Part shown: positions 15,661 through 24,221 of the stretch, in pieces
Layout: each line of letters starts with the position of its first letter
Position numbering within the stretch: the first letter of the stretch is position 1
Source of the DNA: an uncultured Dehalococcoidia bacterium
GTDB lineage: Bacteria > Chloroflexota > Dehalococcoidia > Lucifugimonadales > CATOSD01
NCBI GenBank assembly: GCA_951812395.1
Contig: CATOSD010000002.1
Coordinates: 796,442 to 860,441 of the forward strand
Reading direction: 5' to 3'
DNA length: 64,000 nucleotides
The notes under the pieces: model-generated
Told to the model about the DNA's origin: nothing
The model's database searches: none
What the model saw: the letters and a program-made list of their open reading frames with translations, nothing else
Position numbers and translations under genes: made by a program

Positions 15661-15762
15661 ATTAGACCCCTGCGCCGGGCTTGCTCGGATAGATGCTGCT
15701 ACTTTCGTGACCGCCGAGGGTTCGTGTAGCGTTCCTTGGTGATTCTCAAGTCCTCGGGCAAC

Positions 15763-16986
15763 TCAGCCTGGTACATCGAAGGCCAACACGGTTAGCATGA
15801 GTTCTCTGTCGGGATCATCTCGATGGCTGAAGACGTACCGGAAGCCGGACTCGGGTTCATAGTCTAGTTCCGTCTTGTAGTTGGCGTGCTCCCGGACCGC
15901 CTGCGGAATTCTCTGGAGAACCGTGGACATAGTCGCTTCCCGGTTGAAGATCAGCAAGGCCGTCTTGGTGTCCCTCCAGCTTGCATAGCCCAGCAGCTGG
16001 TCGAGTGCCTCGCTGAGGCCGGCCGGACCCGTCCAGAATTTGCACTCGGCGATGAAGATATTCTTCCCCTCTGCTCTTATCAGAATGTCGGTCTTGCCCT
16101 CGTAATTGAAAGTCTCTCCGGTGGCTTGTCCTTCGTACTGTCCATTCAGTTGCACTAGGAAGTGCTGCCGAAGGTCTTCCTCGCCCATCGTCTTGAATGC
16201 GCTCGGGCTGCGCTCCATCACCATGACCATGTTCGAAATGACCGATAGGATATGCTCGTACTCGTCGATAGACAGAGTGGGTTCCGGCCGATAGGGCTTC
16301 GTTGAGACCGGAGGAAGTTGGGGCACGATGCGTCGTTTTACCTCGGGCGAAGCATAGGTCGTGGGCACCTGTGATCGGCGTTTCAGTGGAAACCCCAGGC
16401 CTTCGATAATCCCTCGATCTTGAAGCAGCTTCTCCCGCCTCGCTTCGATTTGCTGACTTACCTTGGTCCGGATAGTTGAGTTGAACTGCTCTACCTGATC
16501 GGCAATCCGGGAGAGATTCTGTTTTACGCTTTGCAGCTCTCGGTCGAATTCGCTTCTTATGTTGGGCACGTCATGGGTCGTCCGCTCGTATACGAACACC
16601 AGCTCGTTGCCACGGACTACTCCTCGCGGAGGGTTGAGGCTGAAGGTGGACGGCCTGCACTTGAATAGTTCCGCGTCACCTGAGAACGGCACAAAGAAGG
16701 TGATCTTGGTACCAGTTACGTAGGTGGGCGTACTGCGGTCGAACACGGCGTATTCGAACCTGTGGCTAACGTCGACCTGAGCGTCGCCGTAATCGACCTG
16801 GATTCCAGACTCGTCAATCACCAGTGGGTCGACACTGTATTTCTCCACGAAGTAATCGCAGAGTTTCTCCGGTGACGTTTCTAGGACACGGTCCTCGCTC
16901 AGCGAGCCTATCTCATTAGACATTACTCGCTCTTGCCCAGCCAAGACATCGCGTAAATCTGCGTTAATGAAAAGGGAGTCAGTCAA
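15763..16986 (-). CDS. PD-(D/E)XK nuclease-like protein of a cargo pair
   Basis: 407 residues. The C-terminal region has a restriction-endonuclease-like core: EGKTDILIRAEGKNIFIAECKFW, matching D-(X)n-E-X-K, followed by a helix LSEALDQLLGYASWRDTKTALLIF that fits the fold. The N-terminal half is beta-rich with no recognised family, and residues about 130-180 form a coiled coil (SEFDRELQSVKQNLSRIADQVEQF). This layout suggests a sensor plus nuclease. It lies 82 bases downstream of the DUF4209 gene on the same strand, and the pair is bracketed by DUF3800 repeats. A defence role is inferred from this setting only. Confidence 0.6.
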   Translation of the reverse strand: MTDSLFINADLRDVLAGQERVMSNEIGSLSEDRVLETSPEKLCDYFVEKYSVDPLVIDESGIQVDYGDAQVDVSHRFEYAVFDRSTPTYVTGTKITFFVPFSGDAELFKCRPSTFSLNPPRGVVRGNELVFVYERTTHDVPNIRSEFDRELQSVKQNLSRIADQVEQFNSTIRTKVSQQIEARREKLLQDRGIIEGLGFPLKRRSQVPTTYASPEVKRRIVPQLPPVSTKPYRPEPTLSIDEYEHILSVISNMVMVMERSPSAFKTMGEEDLRQHFLVQLNGQYEGQATGETFNYEGKTDILIRAEGKNIFIAECKFWTGPAGLSEALDQLLGYASWRDTKTALLIFNREATMSTVLQRIPQAVREHANYKTELDYEPESGFRYVFSHRDDPDRELMLTVLAFDVPG

Positions 16987-17068
16987 GATTCAATCCTAGG
17001 GCGCCACTGTAGATTTGGATACATGTACTCAAATGATGGTAGCCACAAGCGCCCGATCGTTCCCGGTT

Positions 17069-18967
17069 TCAATTCTGAGAGGAGTCGTCCTCGCTCTTCT
17101 CATCCTGCTGGTCCCCCGTTTTCTCTTTATCCAAGGAATACCAGTAGGTGTTGAACACCAGCTGGAGCCCGAGCCACCAGGCATATACAGCTTCGGCAGA
17201 GTTGGCCTGCTGGTCATCGAGCAGGCCATGGGCAATGGTGTTCCTGAGATTCGGTCCCATCTGATCACAGAAGAGAGCTTTGATTTCGTAGGTCACGTCC
17301 TCTCCGAATCTAGCCTTAGTCTGCGGAAGGTCTATCAAAGTGCTCAGACCGTTCTCCGTTTCTATCCCGTGCTGGTCGAGGTGGGATGTGCTCACGCCCG
17401 CGATCTTCAGTGGGACGCGCACCATATGCTCGATTTGAGGAGCCAGCAGATGTATAGCGGTGGCAAAGTCGCGGTTGAACCCGTAGGCCAGCGCCCTACC
17501 AAAGAGGACCTCCCTGCCTAGGGGCACAATTGGTGATAGTCTGGCGAGATTGATGAGGTCTATTGTTCGGACGCGATGCTCCATGGTCAGAACGTCCAAT
17601 GAAGGTAGGATCATGGCCTGCACAATGATGCCGACACGCGTTGGATATTCGACACGGTTCATCTGACCGAGAATCTCCACTTCGTCATCTACCGAAGGCA
17701 CGGCCCCACTGATTCCCGGAGTCCTCGCAATTACGCGTCCGTCGCGGCTGGAATAGACCTTGGGAATAGACGCTAGGAAGGGAGTATGTGATAGGTTCTT
17801 GATGGCCGCCTCACGAAGTTCTCTGACGCTGATTCTATGCAGGTCCACAAACGCCTTTAGTGCTTCGTGAACGGGTTTGCCTCTGACGGTGTCCCGGGCC
17901 TTCTGAATGGTGTCACCGACGTCGATTTCATCGCCCCTGACGGTTACCATCTCTTCCTGTGCCCGCTCGCCGTGTTCGCTGAGGCGCAATCTCAATTCCT
18001 GGATTCGCTGGTCAACGTGGTGACGGTCCCGTTGATCCCTAGGAACGGTGCGATACACCTGGATGGCGTCTTCCACGAAGCTGGCTGCGACTCCATGGCT
18101 AGGACTGTCCGACGACATTCTAGCGGTGGCATCACTGACGAATGCCTCTGCTTCGGCCACGGTTACGTCAATGGCTTTGTCGTCATCTCCAGAGCTTCTG
18201 AACCATCTGGCGGCCGCGTTGTAAAACCGGCCGCTAGCATGAAAGTCCCCTATCGAGTCAAATCCCTTTGCTAAGGTCCCCAGTTTCGCGGCGATGTCAG
18301 CCGAGTTGCTTCTGCCAAGCCCCTCGGACCATAGGGTGTCGGCAAGGCCGTGGCCGAAGAACTTGTCCTCCGGCGTTGCCGAGTCTAGGGCCTCAATCAT
18401 CGACGTTTCTATTCGGTCGAGATGGTCGGCGCCAGTAGGTCCGATCATGCGGCATAGACCAATTGCGCGCTTCCAGCACTGTTCCCCATCACCGAACCAG
18501 TTATCGACATCCAGGGGGATCTGCGTGTAGCTGTCGATGGCATCTAGGGCGAATTTAACGTCACGGGGTTGGCGCAGAAGCCACACGAGATCTGCCAGTC
18601 GCCCTTTGAGAGTCGGTTTGTCGATTGAGTCAACGATGTGGGTGAAAAAGTCAATCTCAGAGTCAGTGAAGTCATCCGGCATTATTGAACGACCGCCGCC
18701 AATACGTACCAGGGGTTCGAAGGGCTCGTTCGACTTGTCAGGTGAGAGCATCATCGAACACGCTTCTCCCAACAATCTCAGTACCTTCGCGTGGGCCTCT
18801 CTGTCTTCGCTGGCGGCAATTGTTGCGCACTTGTGTAGGGCCTCCGACAAGGATGCATATCCCTTGCACGACACATCGCCGACGACTGCTTCCCACCCAC
18901 AGTGTTCGAAAGCGTCCAATACTCTCTCAAAGTTATCCTCGACATACGAATCGCGGGCTTCATTCAT
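17069..18967 (-). CDS. DUF4209 / HEPN-like protein of a cargo pair
   Basis: 632 residues, mostly helical. The C-terminal third contains LPQTKARFGEDVTYEIKALFCD and then GPNLRNTIAHGLLDDQQ, the DUF4209 signature. RNTIAH also fits the R-X4-H catalytic motif of HEPN ribonucleases. The larger N-terminal part is a TPR-like helical repeat region with no clear family. A highly acidic/Gln tail ends the protein. It is the first gene of a two-gene unit with 15763-16986. A toxin or defence RNase role is plausible but untested. Confidence 0.6.
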   Translation of the reverse strand: MNEARDSYVEDNFERVLDAFEHCGWEAVVGDVSCKGYASLSEALHKCATIAASEDREAHAKVLRLLGEACSMMLSPDKSNEPFEPLVRIGGGRSIMPDDFTDSEIDFFTHIVDSIDKPTLKGRLADLVWLLRQPRDVKFALDAIDSYTQIPLDVDNWFGDGEQCWKRAIGLCRMIGPTGADHLDRIETSMIEALDSATPEDKFFGHGLADTLWSEGLGRSNSADIAAKLGTLAKGFDSIGDFHASGRFYNAAARWFRSSGDDDKAIDVTVAEAEAFVSDATARMSSDSPSHGVAASFVEDAIQVYRTVPRDQRDRHHVDQRIQELRLRLSEHGERAQEEMVTVRGDEIDVGDTIQKARDTVRGKPVHEALKAFVDLHRISVRELREAAIKNLSHTPFLASIPKVYSSRDGRVIARTPGISGAVPSVDDEVEILGQMNRVEYPTRVGIIVQAMILPSLDVLTMEHRVRTIDLINLARLSPIVPLGREVLFGRALAYGFNRDFATAIHLLAPQIEHMVRVPLKIAGVSTSHLDQHGIETENGLSTLIDLPQTKARFGEDVTYEIKALFCDQMGPNLRNTIAHGLLDDQQANSAEAVYAWWLGLQLVFNTYWYSLDKEKTGDQQDEKSEDDSSQN

Positions 18968-19117
18968 CTAGTATTCAGCCTCAATTGTGTTCGGTGTCGG
19001 CAGATGCCGACCTGCCACGTCAATTGCTAGGAGTCCCGTAGACTATTGTAGTTAAGATGCACCTCCGCTGTCACCGGCTGGCAGCCTGCAATTCAGGTAC
19101 AGATCGCCGCGCTCAGG

Positions 19118-19876
19118 CTAACGCCTGACTACTCCCTGGGGGTCTCGCCTGGCAGCCCTTCGGTTGAGGGCGCGGTCGAGGTTCCCGAAGGCGCGGTCGA
19201 TGCCCAGGCGCTTCACCCTTGGCGACGGTTCCTCCTCCTGCTTGAGGAGGGCGTGGGCGATGAGGTCGGCCATCTGTAGCATGTGGTCGGAGTGGGAGCT
19301 TCGGAAGGCGGGGCCGCCTATGACCCTCTCTATGGGGATGTCCTTCGTGCGCTCCCCGTCATCCCACGCCTCGTACCTGCTGGGCACGGGGTTGCGGCTC
19401 CTGAGCCTGCGATAGAGGCGGGCCACCATATCCTAGCGGCCCTCGTCGAAGATGAGGAAGGCGTGGCGGTTGGCGGACGCGACGGAGGTGTTGATACGGT
19501 TGAGCAGGCGGTCGAGGCTGGCCCGCTCGTGGCCCCTCGCGTCGGGCTTATGGAGGCAGACGTTGACGACCTCCACGCCGCCGATGGTCCTGGCGGCGTC
19601 CTCGACGAGTTGCAGCCCGCCGACGAAGATTTCGGCCCCGTGCTCCGGTGAGAGCCTGCGGTCGGCGTTGCCCACGCGGGCCAGCTTGCCCCGGCCCGCC
19701 AGCAGGTCGCAGGCGTGAAGCTCCCGGTCCGGTGGGACGGCGTAGCGTTCCTCCAGTTTGAGCCGCCAGTCGCTGACGCGGGCGTGCAGCTCGTTCCACC
19801 GCTCGGCGTCCACGCCCAGGGCGGAGCGGACGTAGTAGCGGGGACCCTCGGACTCGTCGATGTAGTAGATTCTCAT
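19118..19876 (-). pseudogene. DUF3800 protein gene interrupted by an amber codon (right direct repeat)
   Basis: Starting at ATG 19876 (overlapping the upstream gene's stop as ATGA), the product begins MRIYYIDESEG, the DUF3800 N-terminal signature with its RNase-H-like Asp. The frame runs to HAFLIFDEGR, then TAG at 19433-19435, and continues in the same frame as DMVARLYRRLRSRNPVPSRY ... to 19118. Together the halves give about 252 residues, the normal family length. So a single stop codon breaks an otherwise complete gene, unless it is read through. The second half is the right-hand copy of the repeat at 15281-15660. Confidence 0.75.
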
Positions 19877-21537
19877 TGCTGACGTTCTCCGGCCGGGTTT
19901 TGGTTCAGGGGGCGCACCGGCTCGAAGCCGCCTCCGGGGGCGAGCCACGCACGGCCCAGCGGCCCCTCCCGCTCCATCAGGCCCCGGTGGGAGACCAGCA
20001 GGGGGAGGGGCGTCCTCGTCCGCACCATCTCCTCAAGGGCGACTCGCAGGAAGTGGGTGGCCGCCAGGTCTTCGTGGAAGACCACGAGGACGGCGGGCCG
20101 TGCGCCGTGGTCGTCGATGGGCCGGTGGGAGGAGTAGTAGCGCAGGTAGGGGGCCAGCCGCTCCGCCATCGTGACGGGGCGCACGGCCCTGCGCTCATAC
20201 TCCAGGAAGAAGGGCCAGGGGTGGTCGCCCTTCCCCAGGACGCCAAAGGCGTCGGGGTGTATGGAGCGCCTGACGCCGAAGTGCCGGAAGTAGCGGGACG
20301 CCCTGATGGGCGGGTCGAGTTGGCCGATCTCCCAGCCCAGGTCGCGCGCCTGGGTCGCCAGGGCCGCTATGAAGTCGTGGACGGCGGTGGTGTGCTCGAT
20401 GTCGCGCAGGAGCTGTCTGCTGCGCCTGCCGGCGACGCTGCGCCAGTCCCCGGCGTCCTCCGGGGTGGCGCTCCACCGCTTTCTGGCCCCGCCCACGGCC
20501 ACGCGATCCCTGCGGGCCAGCATCGCCAGCCCAACGTCGGTGAGGGCCAGCCTGCGTCCCGATACGTGGGTGCGGACCACCAGCCCGAAGCTCTCCAGAG
20601 CGGCGACGACCTGGGACGTTCGCGGGCGGGAGACGCCCAGCAGTCCGGCCAGGTCCGGCAGTCCGAGCCAGGGCCAGTCGCAGAGCAGGTCGAGGGCGCG
20701 CTTCTCGGCGGGCCTCAGCAGTGCGGGCAGCAGGTAGTCGGGAACGTCGCCTCCCGGTTCGTGCTCGTCGATGTCCGGGGGAAGGTAGAGACCGCGCTCC
20801 AGGGGACGCTCGCTGGGGACAGCGCCCCTGCGGGTCAACCGGTCGATGGCGTCCCGCAGGCTGACGGCGGCGTTGATGGAGCGCAGCCTCCACACGGGAT
20901 CGTCTGGAGAAACCGCAACCGCCTCGCGCTCCAGGGCGAAGAGCGTCTTGGCGGGCGTCTGGGCGAGCCTCCTGCGGGAGTGGCGCAGCCGCACCTCGTC
21001 GGGCGCGACGATCAGGATGCAGCCGGGCTGCGGCCCCCGGGTGAGCCGCCAGAGGCGCTTGGAGAAGCCCGTCCTGTCGGTGGTAGGTCCCTGCCGGACG
21101 ATGCCGACGGTTCCTCCTCCGGGCAGGGTGACGGCGGCGTCCATCGGCATGGCACGGTACCATCGGAAGCGAATGGGATAGGCCGCATTTGAAATGGCGG
21201 AGGCGAGGCGATAGACGACGGCCACGGCGTCGAGACGTTCCAGGAGGACGCGCCGCCAACGGGCCGAGACGGGCAGGTCTCTGAGCAGGCCCTCCAGTGG
21301 TGCGTTCTCCGCAAGGGTGAGGCGGCGCAGCCCTGCGGCGGTGAGGTGAAACCGGCGGGTCGGGGGTATGAGCTCGGTGCCGTGGGGGACGGAGGCGATC
21401 AACCCCGCGTCCTCCAGCCTGGGGACCGCCCTGTACACCCCTCCCCTGGACCAGCCGGAGACGGCGACCATCTCCAGCCGGTCGAGGAGGGGCATGTGCG
21501 CCAGCAGTTTGAGCAGCTCGGCGTCCACGGGTCTCAT
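19873..21537 (-). CDS. replication-relaxation family protein (winged-helix)
   Basis: 554 residues. Two winged-helix segments are visible: an N-terminal one (LLKLLAHMPLLDRLEMVAVSGWSRGGVYRAVPRLEDAGL) and a second near residues 285-330 (RALDLLCDWPWLGLPDLAGL ... RTSQVVAALESFGLV). The C-terminal part has HPDAFGVLGKGDHPWPFFLEYERRA, the pattern of replication-relaxation proteins found beside conjugation genes. They are thought to help process transfer or replication origins. The start overlaps the stop of the upstream T4CP gene (21534-21537), so it belongs to the transfer operon. Confidence 0.72.
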   Translation of the reverse strand: MRPVDAELLKLLAHMPLLDRLEMVAVSGWSRGGVYRAVPRLEDAGLIASVPHGTELIPPTRRFHLTAAGLRRLTLAENAPLEGLLRDLPVSARWRRVLLERLDAVAVVYRLASAISNAAYPIRFRWYRAMPMDAAVTLPGGGTVGIVRQGPTTDRTGFSKRLWRLTRGPQPGCILIVAPDEVRLRHSRRRLAQTPAKTLFALEREAVAVSPDDPVWRLRSINAAVSLRDAIDRLTRRGAVPSERPLERGLYLPPDIDEHEPGGDVPDYLLPALLRPAEKRALDLLCDWPWLGLPDLAGLLGVSRPRTSQVVAALESFGLVVRTHVSGRRLALTDVGLAMLARRDRVAVGGARKRWSATPEDAGDWRSVAGRRSRQLLRDIEHTTAVHDFIAALATQARDLGWEIGQLDPPIRASRYFRHFGVRRSIHPDAFGVLGKGDHPWPFFLEYERRAVRPVTMAERLAPYLRYYSSHRPIDDHGARPAVLVVFHEDLAATHFLRVALEEMVRTRTPLPLLVSHRGLMEREGPLGRAWLAPGGGFEPVRPLNQNPAGERQQ

Positions 21538-24146
21538 TCCTCACGCTCTCCGTCGTCCGTCCCGTCCGCCGTCTCCGGGGCGTCGTTCCTGGGGTTCCGG
21601 TCGCGCTTGGTGCGCTGCTGCTTGCGCTTGGGCTGTTCCTGGGCCTGTTGCTCGCCGCCGCCCCGGGTCTCCTGGGCCTGCTGCTCCTTCCTGAGCCTGT
21701 CCAGCTGATCGCGGTACTTGTCGACCAGCTCCTGCAAGCCCGCGTCCTTCTCGGCCAAGTCCCTGGCAGGCGTGATGTAGCTCTCGGCCTCGCCCCATAT
21801 GCGCTCCGCCGTTTCGGGGTCTCCCGGCTCCGGCTTTGCGACCCTCATGGAGAAGGCGTCCATCCGGTCGGTTCCCACGGTGGCGCGGACGTAGCACTGG
21901 TGAACGGGCAGCGAGGTGATGTCGTCCTCGGTCACCCGCTCCTTGCCCAGCTCCCATACGAGCTGGCGGGCGTCGTTGCCCGCCACCTGGAAGACGGCGA
22001 GGCAGCCCACGTTGGCGAGCAGGGTGTCGCGCATGGTGCGGGAGAGGTCGTCCAGCTTGGCGAGGCTCTGGGTGGCCAGCACGAAGCTGGCCCCGAACTT
22101 CCCAAGCTCGCTCAGCATCGACTCGTAGTCCACGCCGGGCATCGACTGCATCTCGTCCACGACGACCAGCGCGCCCCGGCGCTGCTTGAAGGGCAGGCTG
22201 CCCTGCTCCCGGATCACGGCGTCCACGAGGTTGAGGAGGGACGCGCCGACCAGGGCGGCCACGTCCCTTCCCGCCTCGCCCTGGGCGGTGGAGACGAAGA
22301 GGATGCCGCCCTCGCGGATGACCCGCCGCATGTCGATGGTGGAGCGGGGCTGGCCCAGTATGGCCCGCGCCCGCTTGGAGGACGAGTAGTAGGACAGCCG
22401 GGTCTGCACCGGGGCCAGGGCGTCGGCCCGGGTCTCGTGCCGCCAGCCGAAGAAGTCCCTGCCCCACCACTCCACCAGGTAGGGGTCGGTCACCTCGGCC
22501 AGCACGTCGGCGCGAAAGTCGGTGTCGGAGAGGACGCGCAGCCCGTCGAGGATGGTGTACTGTTCGCCCGCGTCCCTGCGTTCATTGGCCTCGTGGAGAG
22601 TCTTGACGGTCTGCTCCAGGATGGACTGCATCCTCGGCCCCCACTGGTCCCACAGCCCCTTGGCGATGCGCACGACGGAATCGGCGGTGCGGTCCCGGTC
22701 GGTGAAGACGCGGGAGTCGAGGAGGTTGATGCCGGGCGCTCCCCGCTCGTCGGCCAGGTCGATGAGCCGCACCCGGTCTATGAGGGACTCGGGCACGTGC
22801 CGCAGCAGGTCTCCCACCAGGTCGGCGTGGGGATCGACGACGACGATGGCGTCGCCGTCCCTGCCCACCGCCTTCTCCTGCATCTTGTGTCTGACGATGT
22901 GCTGCATGAGGGTGGACTTGCCCATGCGGGTGCGGGCCACGTAGAGGTGGTGCCGCCTGAGCAGGTCGGCGGGGAAGTGAATCTTCCTGGGGGTCCCGGT
23001 GGTGGTGTCGCCGACGTGGGCGCCGCCGCTCACGCTGCGGGCGGTGGGCAGCAGCACCTTGGCCCCGGCGCGGGCCACCAGGGGGGTCTCGTCCCGCGCT
23101 CCGGGCGGGTGCCACAGGCAGGCCGCCTCGCGGACGCCCAGGACGCTACGCCTTCCGAAGAGACCGGGGCCTGTGGGGTGCAGCATCGAGGGGTCGGGCA
23201 CGGCGGGCCGGACGCGGCCGGCCTTCATCTTCGCCCCCGCCGGGTTGTCGTAGTGGCGGTATGCCGCCGCCACCGGCTCCAGCAGCTCCTTCGCCCGCTC
23301 CCGCCCGGTGTTCTCGGGCAGGATGGCCGTCACCTGTATCTCGCCGTCGAAGGCGATGCGGGAGACCTTCTCCTTTATCTGGTTCGGGTCGTACACCCGG
23401 CTATGGGCCTTCTTCCACCTGTGCCAGAGCCAGCCGCCCGCCGCGAGCGCGGCGGTTACGCCGACGCCCATGAGCACGGCCTTCCAGGTCTGCCCCGCCT
23501 GCACCCACAGGTAGGCGCGAAGGGCGGCGAGCGCGCCGACGCCCAGGACGGCCATCGTCACGCCGTCCATCTGGAGGGGACGGGTCTGGTAGGTGTAGGA
23601 GGGATCGCGTCGATCCTCCACGGGCCTCTTGTGGGCCTTCTCCTGGTGGCCCTGCGACCAGTCGGGTCCCAGAGAGTTGAGCATCAAGCGCGCCACCACC
23701 CGCTCCCCCTCGTTCAGGTTGGAGAGCGCTCCCAGCACGGCCATGAGGGGGTCGGAGCCGGGGTCGAGCAGGTCGTCGTCCCTGAAGGTGCGCAGGGGAG
23801 CGTAATCGGGGCCGTCGGCCCTGAGCGTCATGCTCCACGCCTGCTCGCCCTCGTCCAGATTCAGGGGGTCGTCCTCGTCGGGTAACCGCTGTATCTGCGC
23901 CTGGGGGTAGCGGGCGGCGATCTGGCCCCGCACCACCCGGTCTTGCAGGCAGCGGGCCAGGAGGGTCACGCCGTCGGCGTCTCCCGCCAGCTCCAGGGAG
24001 AAGGGTTCGGGGACGGCTATGGATCCCAGGAGGTTCTCCACGCCCAGCAGGGTCCGCTCCCCCGACCTGGGCGGCGTCACCGCTAGCAGCACGGGGGTCT
24101 TGTCGTCGTCATCGCCGAAGAGTCTTCGTATAGGGTTCAGCTTCAT
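21534..24146 (-). CDS. type IV coupling protein-like ATPase (VirD4/TraD-type)
   Basis: 870 residues. Residues about 195-245 hold membrane segments (VTMAVLGVGALAALRAYLWV, AVLMGVGVTAALAAGGWLW). The ATPase has Walker A VARTRMGKSTLMQHIV near residue 407, VVDPHADLVGDLL, and Walker B ALVVVDEMQSM near 660, then a sensor FVLATQSLAKLDDL. The Walker A lacks the first Gly of the consensus but keeps GKST. The C-terminus is a Gln/Lys/Glu-rich coiled tail. The role is to bring the DNA substrate to the secretion channel. It is transcribed between the VirB4 and replication-relaxation genes. Confidence 0.82.
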   Translation of the reverse strand: MKLNPIRRLFGDDDDKTPVLLAVTPPRSGERTLLGVENLLGSIAVPEPFSLELAGDADGVTLLARCLQDRVVRGQIAARYPQAQIQRLPDEDDPLNLDEGEQAWSMTLRADGPDYAPLRTFRDDDLLDPGSDPLMAVLGALSNLNEGERVVARLMLNSLGPDWSQGHQEKAHKRPVEDRRDPSYTYQTRPLQMDGVTMAVLGVGALAALRAYLWVQAGQTWKAVLMGVGVTAALAAGGWLWHRWKKAHSRVYDPNQIKEKVSRIAFDGEIQVTAILPENTGRERAKELLEPVAAAYRHYDNPAGAKMKAGRVRPAVPDPSMLHPTGPGLFGRRSVLGVREAACLWHPPGARDETPLVARAGAKVLLPTARSVSGGAHVGDTTTGTPRKIHFPADLLRRHHLYVARTRMGKSTLMQHIVRHKMQEKAVGRDGDAIVVVDPHADLVGDLLRHVPESLIDRVRLIDLADERGAPGINLLDSRVFTDRDRTADSVVRIAKGLWDQWGPRMQSILEQTVKTLHEANERRDAGEQYTILDGLRVLSDTDFRADVLAEVTDPYLVEWWGRDFFGWRHETRADALAPVQTRLSYYSSSKRARAILGQPRSTIDMRRVIREGGILFVSTAQGEAGRDVAALVGASLLNLVDAVIREQGSLPFKQRRGALVVVDEMQSMPGVDYESMLSELGKFGASFVLATQSLAKLDDLSRTMRDTLLANVGCLAVFQVAGNDARQLVWELGKERVTEDDITSLPVHQCYVRATVGTDRMDAFSMRVAKPEPGDPETAERIWGEAESYITPARDLAEKDAGLQELVDKYRDQLDRLRKEQQAQETRGGGEQQAQEQPKRKQQRTKRDRNPRNDAPETADGTDDGEREE

Positions 24147-24221
24147 GGTTCTCTTCCTTTCTCTATTGGGGTCGTCTGGGGTCGTCGGTCGGTTTCGTCC
24201 TCCTCGCAGTGTTGTCCGCGC

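Noticed and set aside
19433-19948. DUF3800 start upstream at 19948
   Set aside because: The extension MARPRRRLRAGAPPEP is antisense-like and overlaps the replication-relaxation gene; the MRIYYIDESEG start at 19876 has the family N-terminus and an ATGA overlap.
21648-23885. 745-residue plus-strand open frame opposite the coupling-protein ATPase
   Set aside because: Antisense shadow of a high-GC gene; amino-acid content (Gly/His/Val/Arg-rich) is typical of such shadows.
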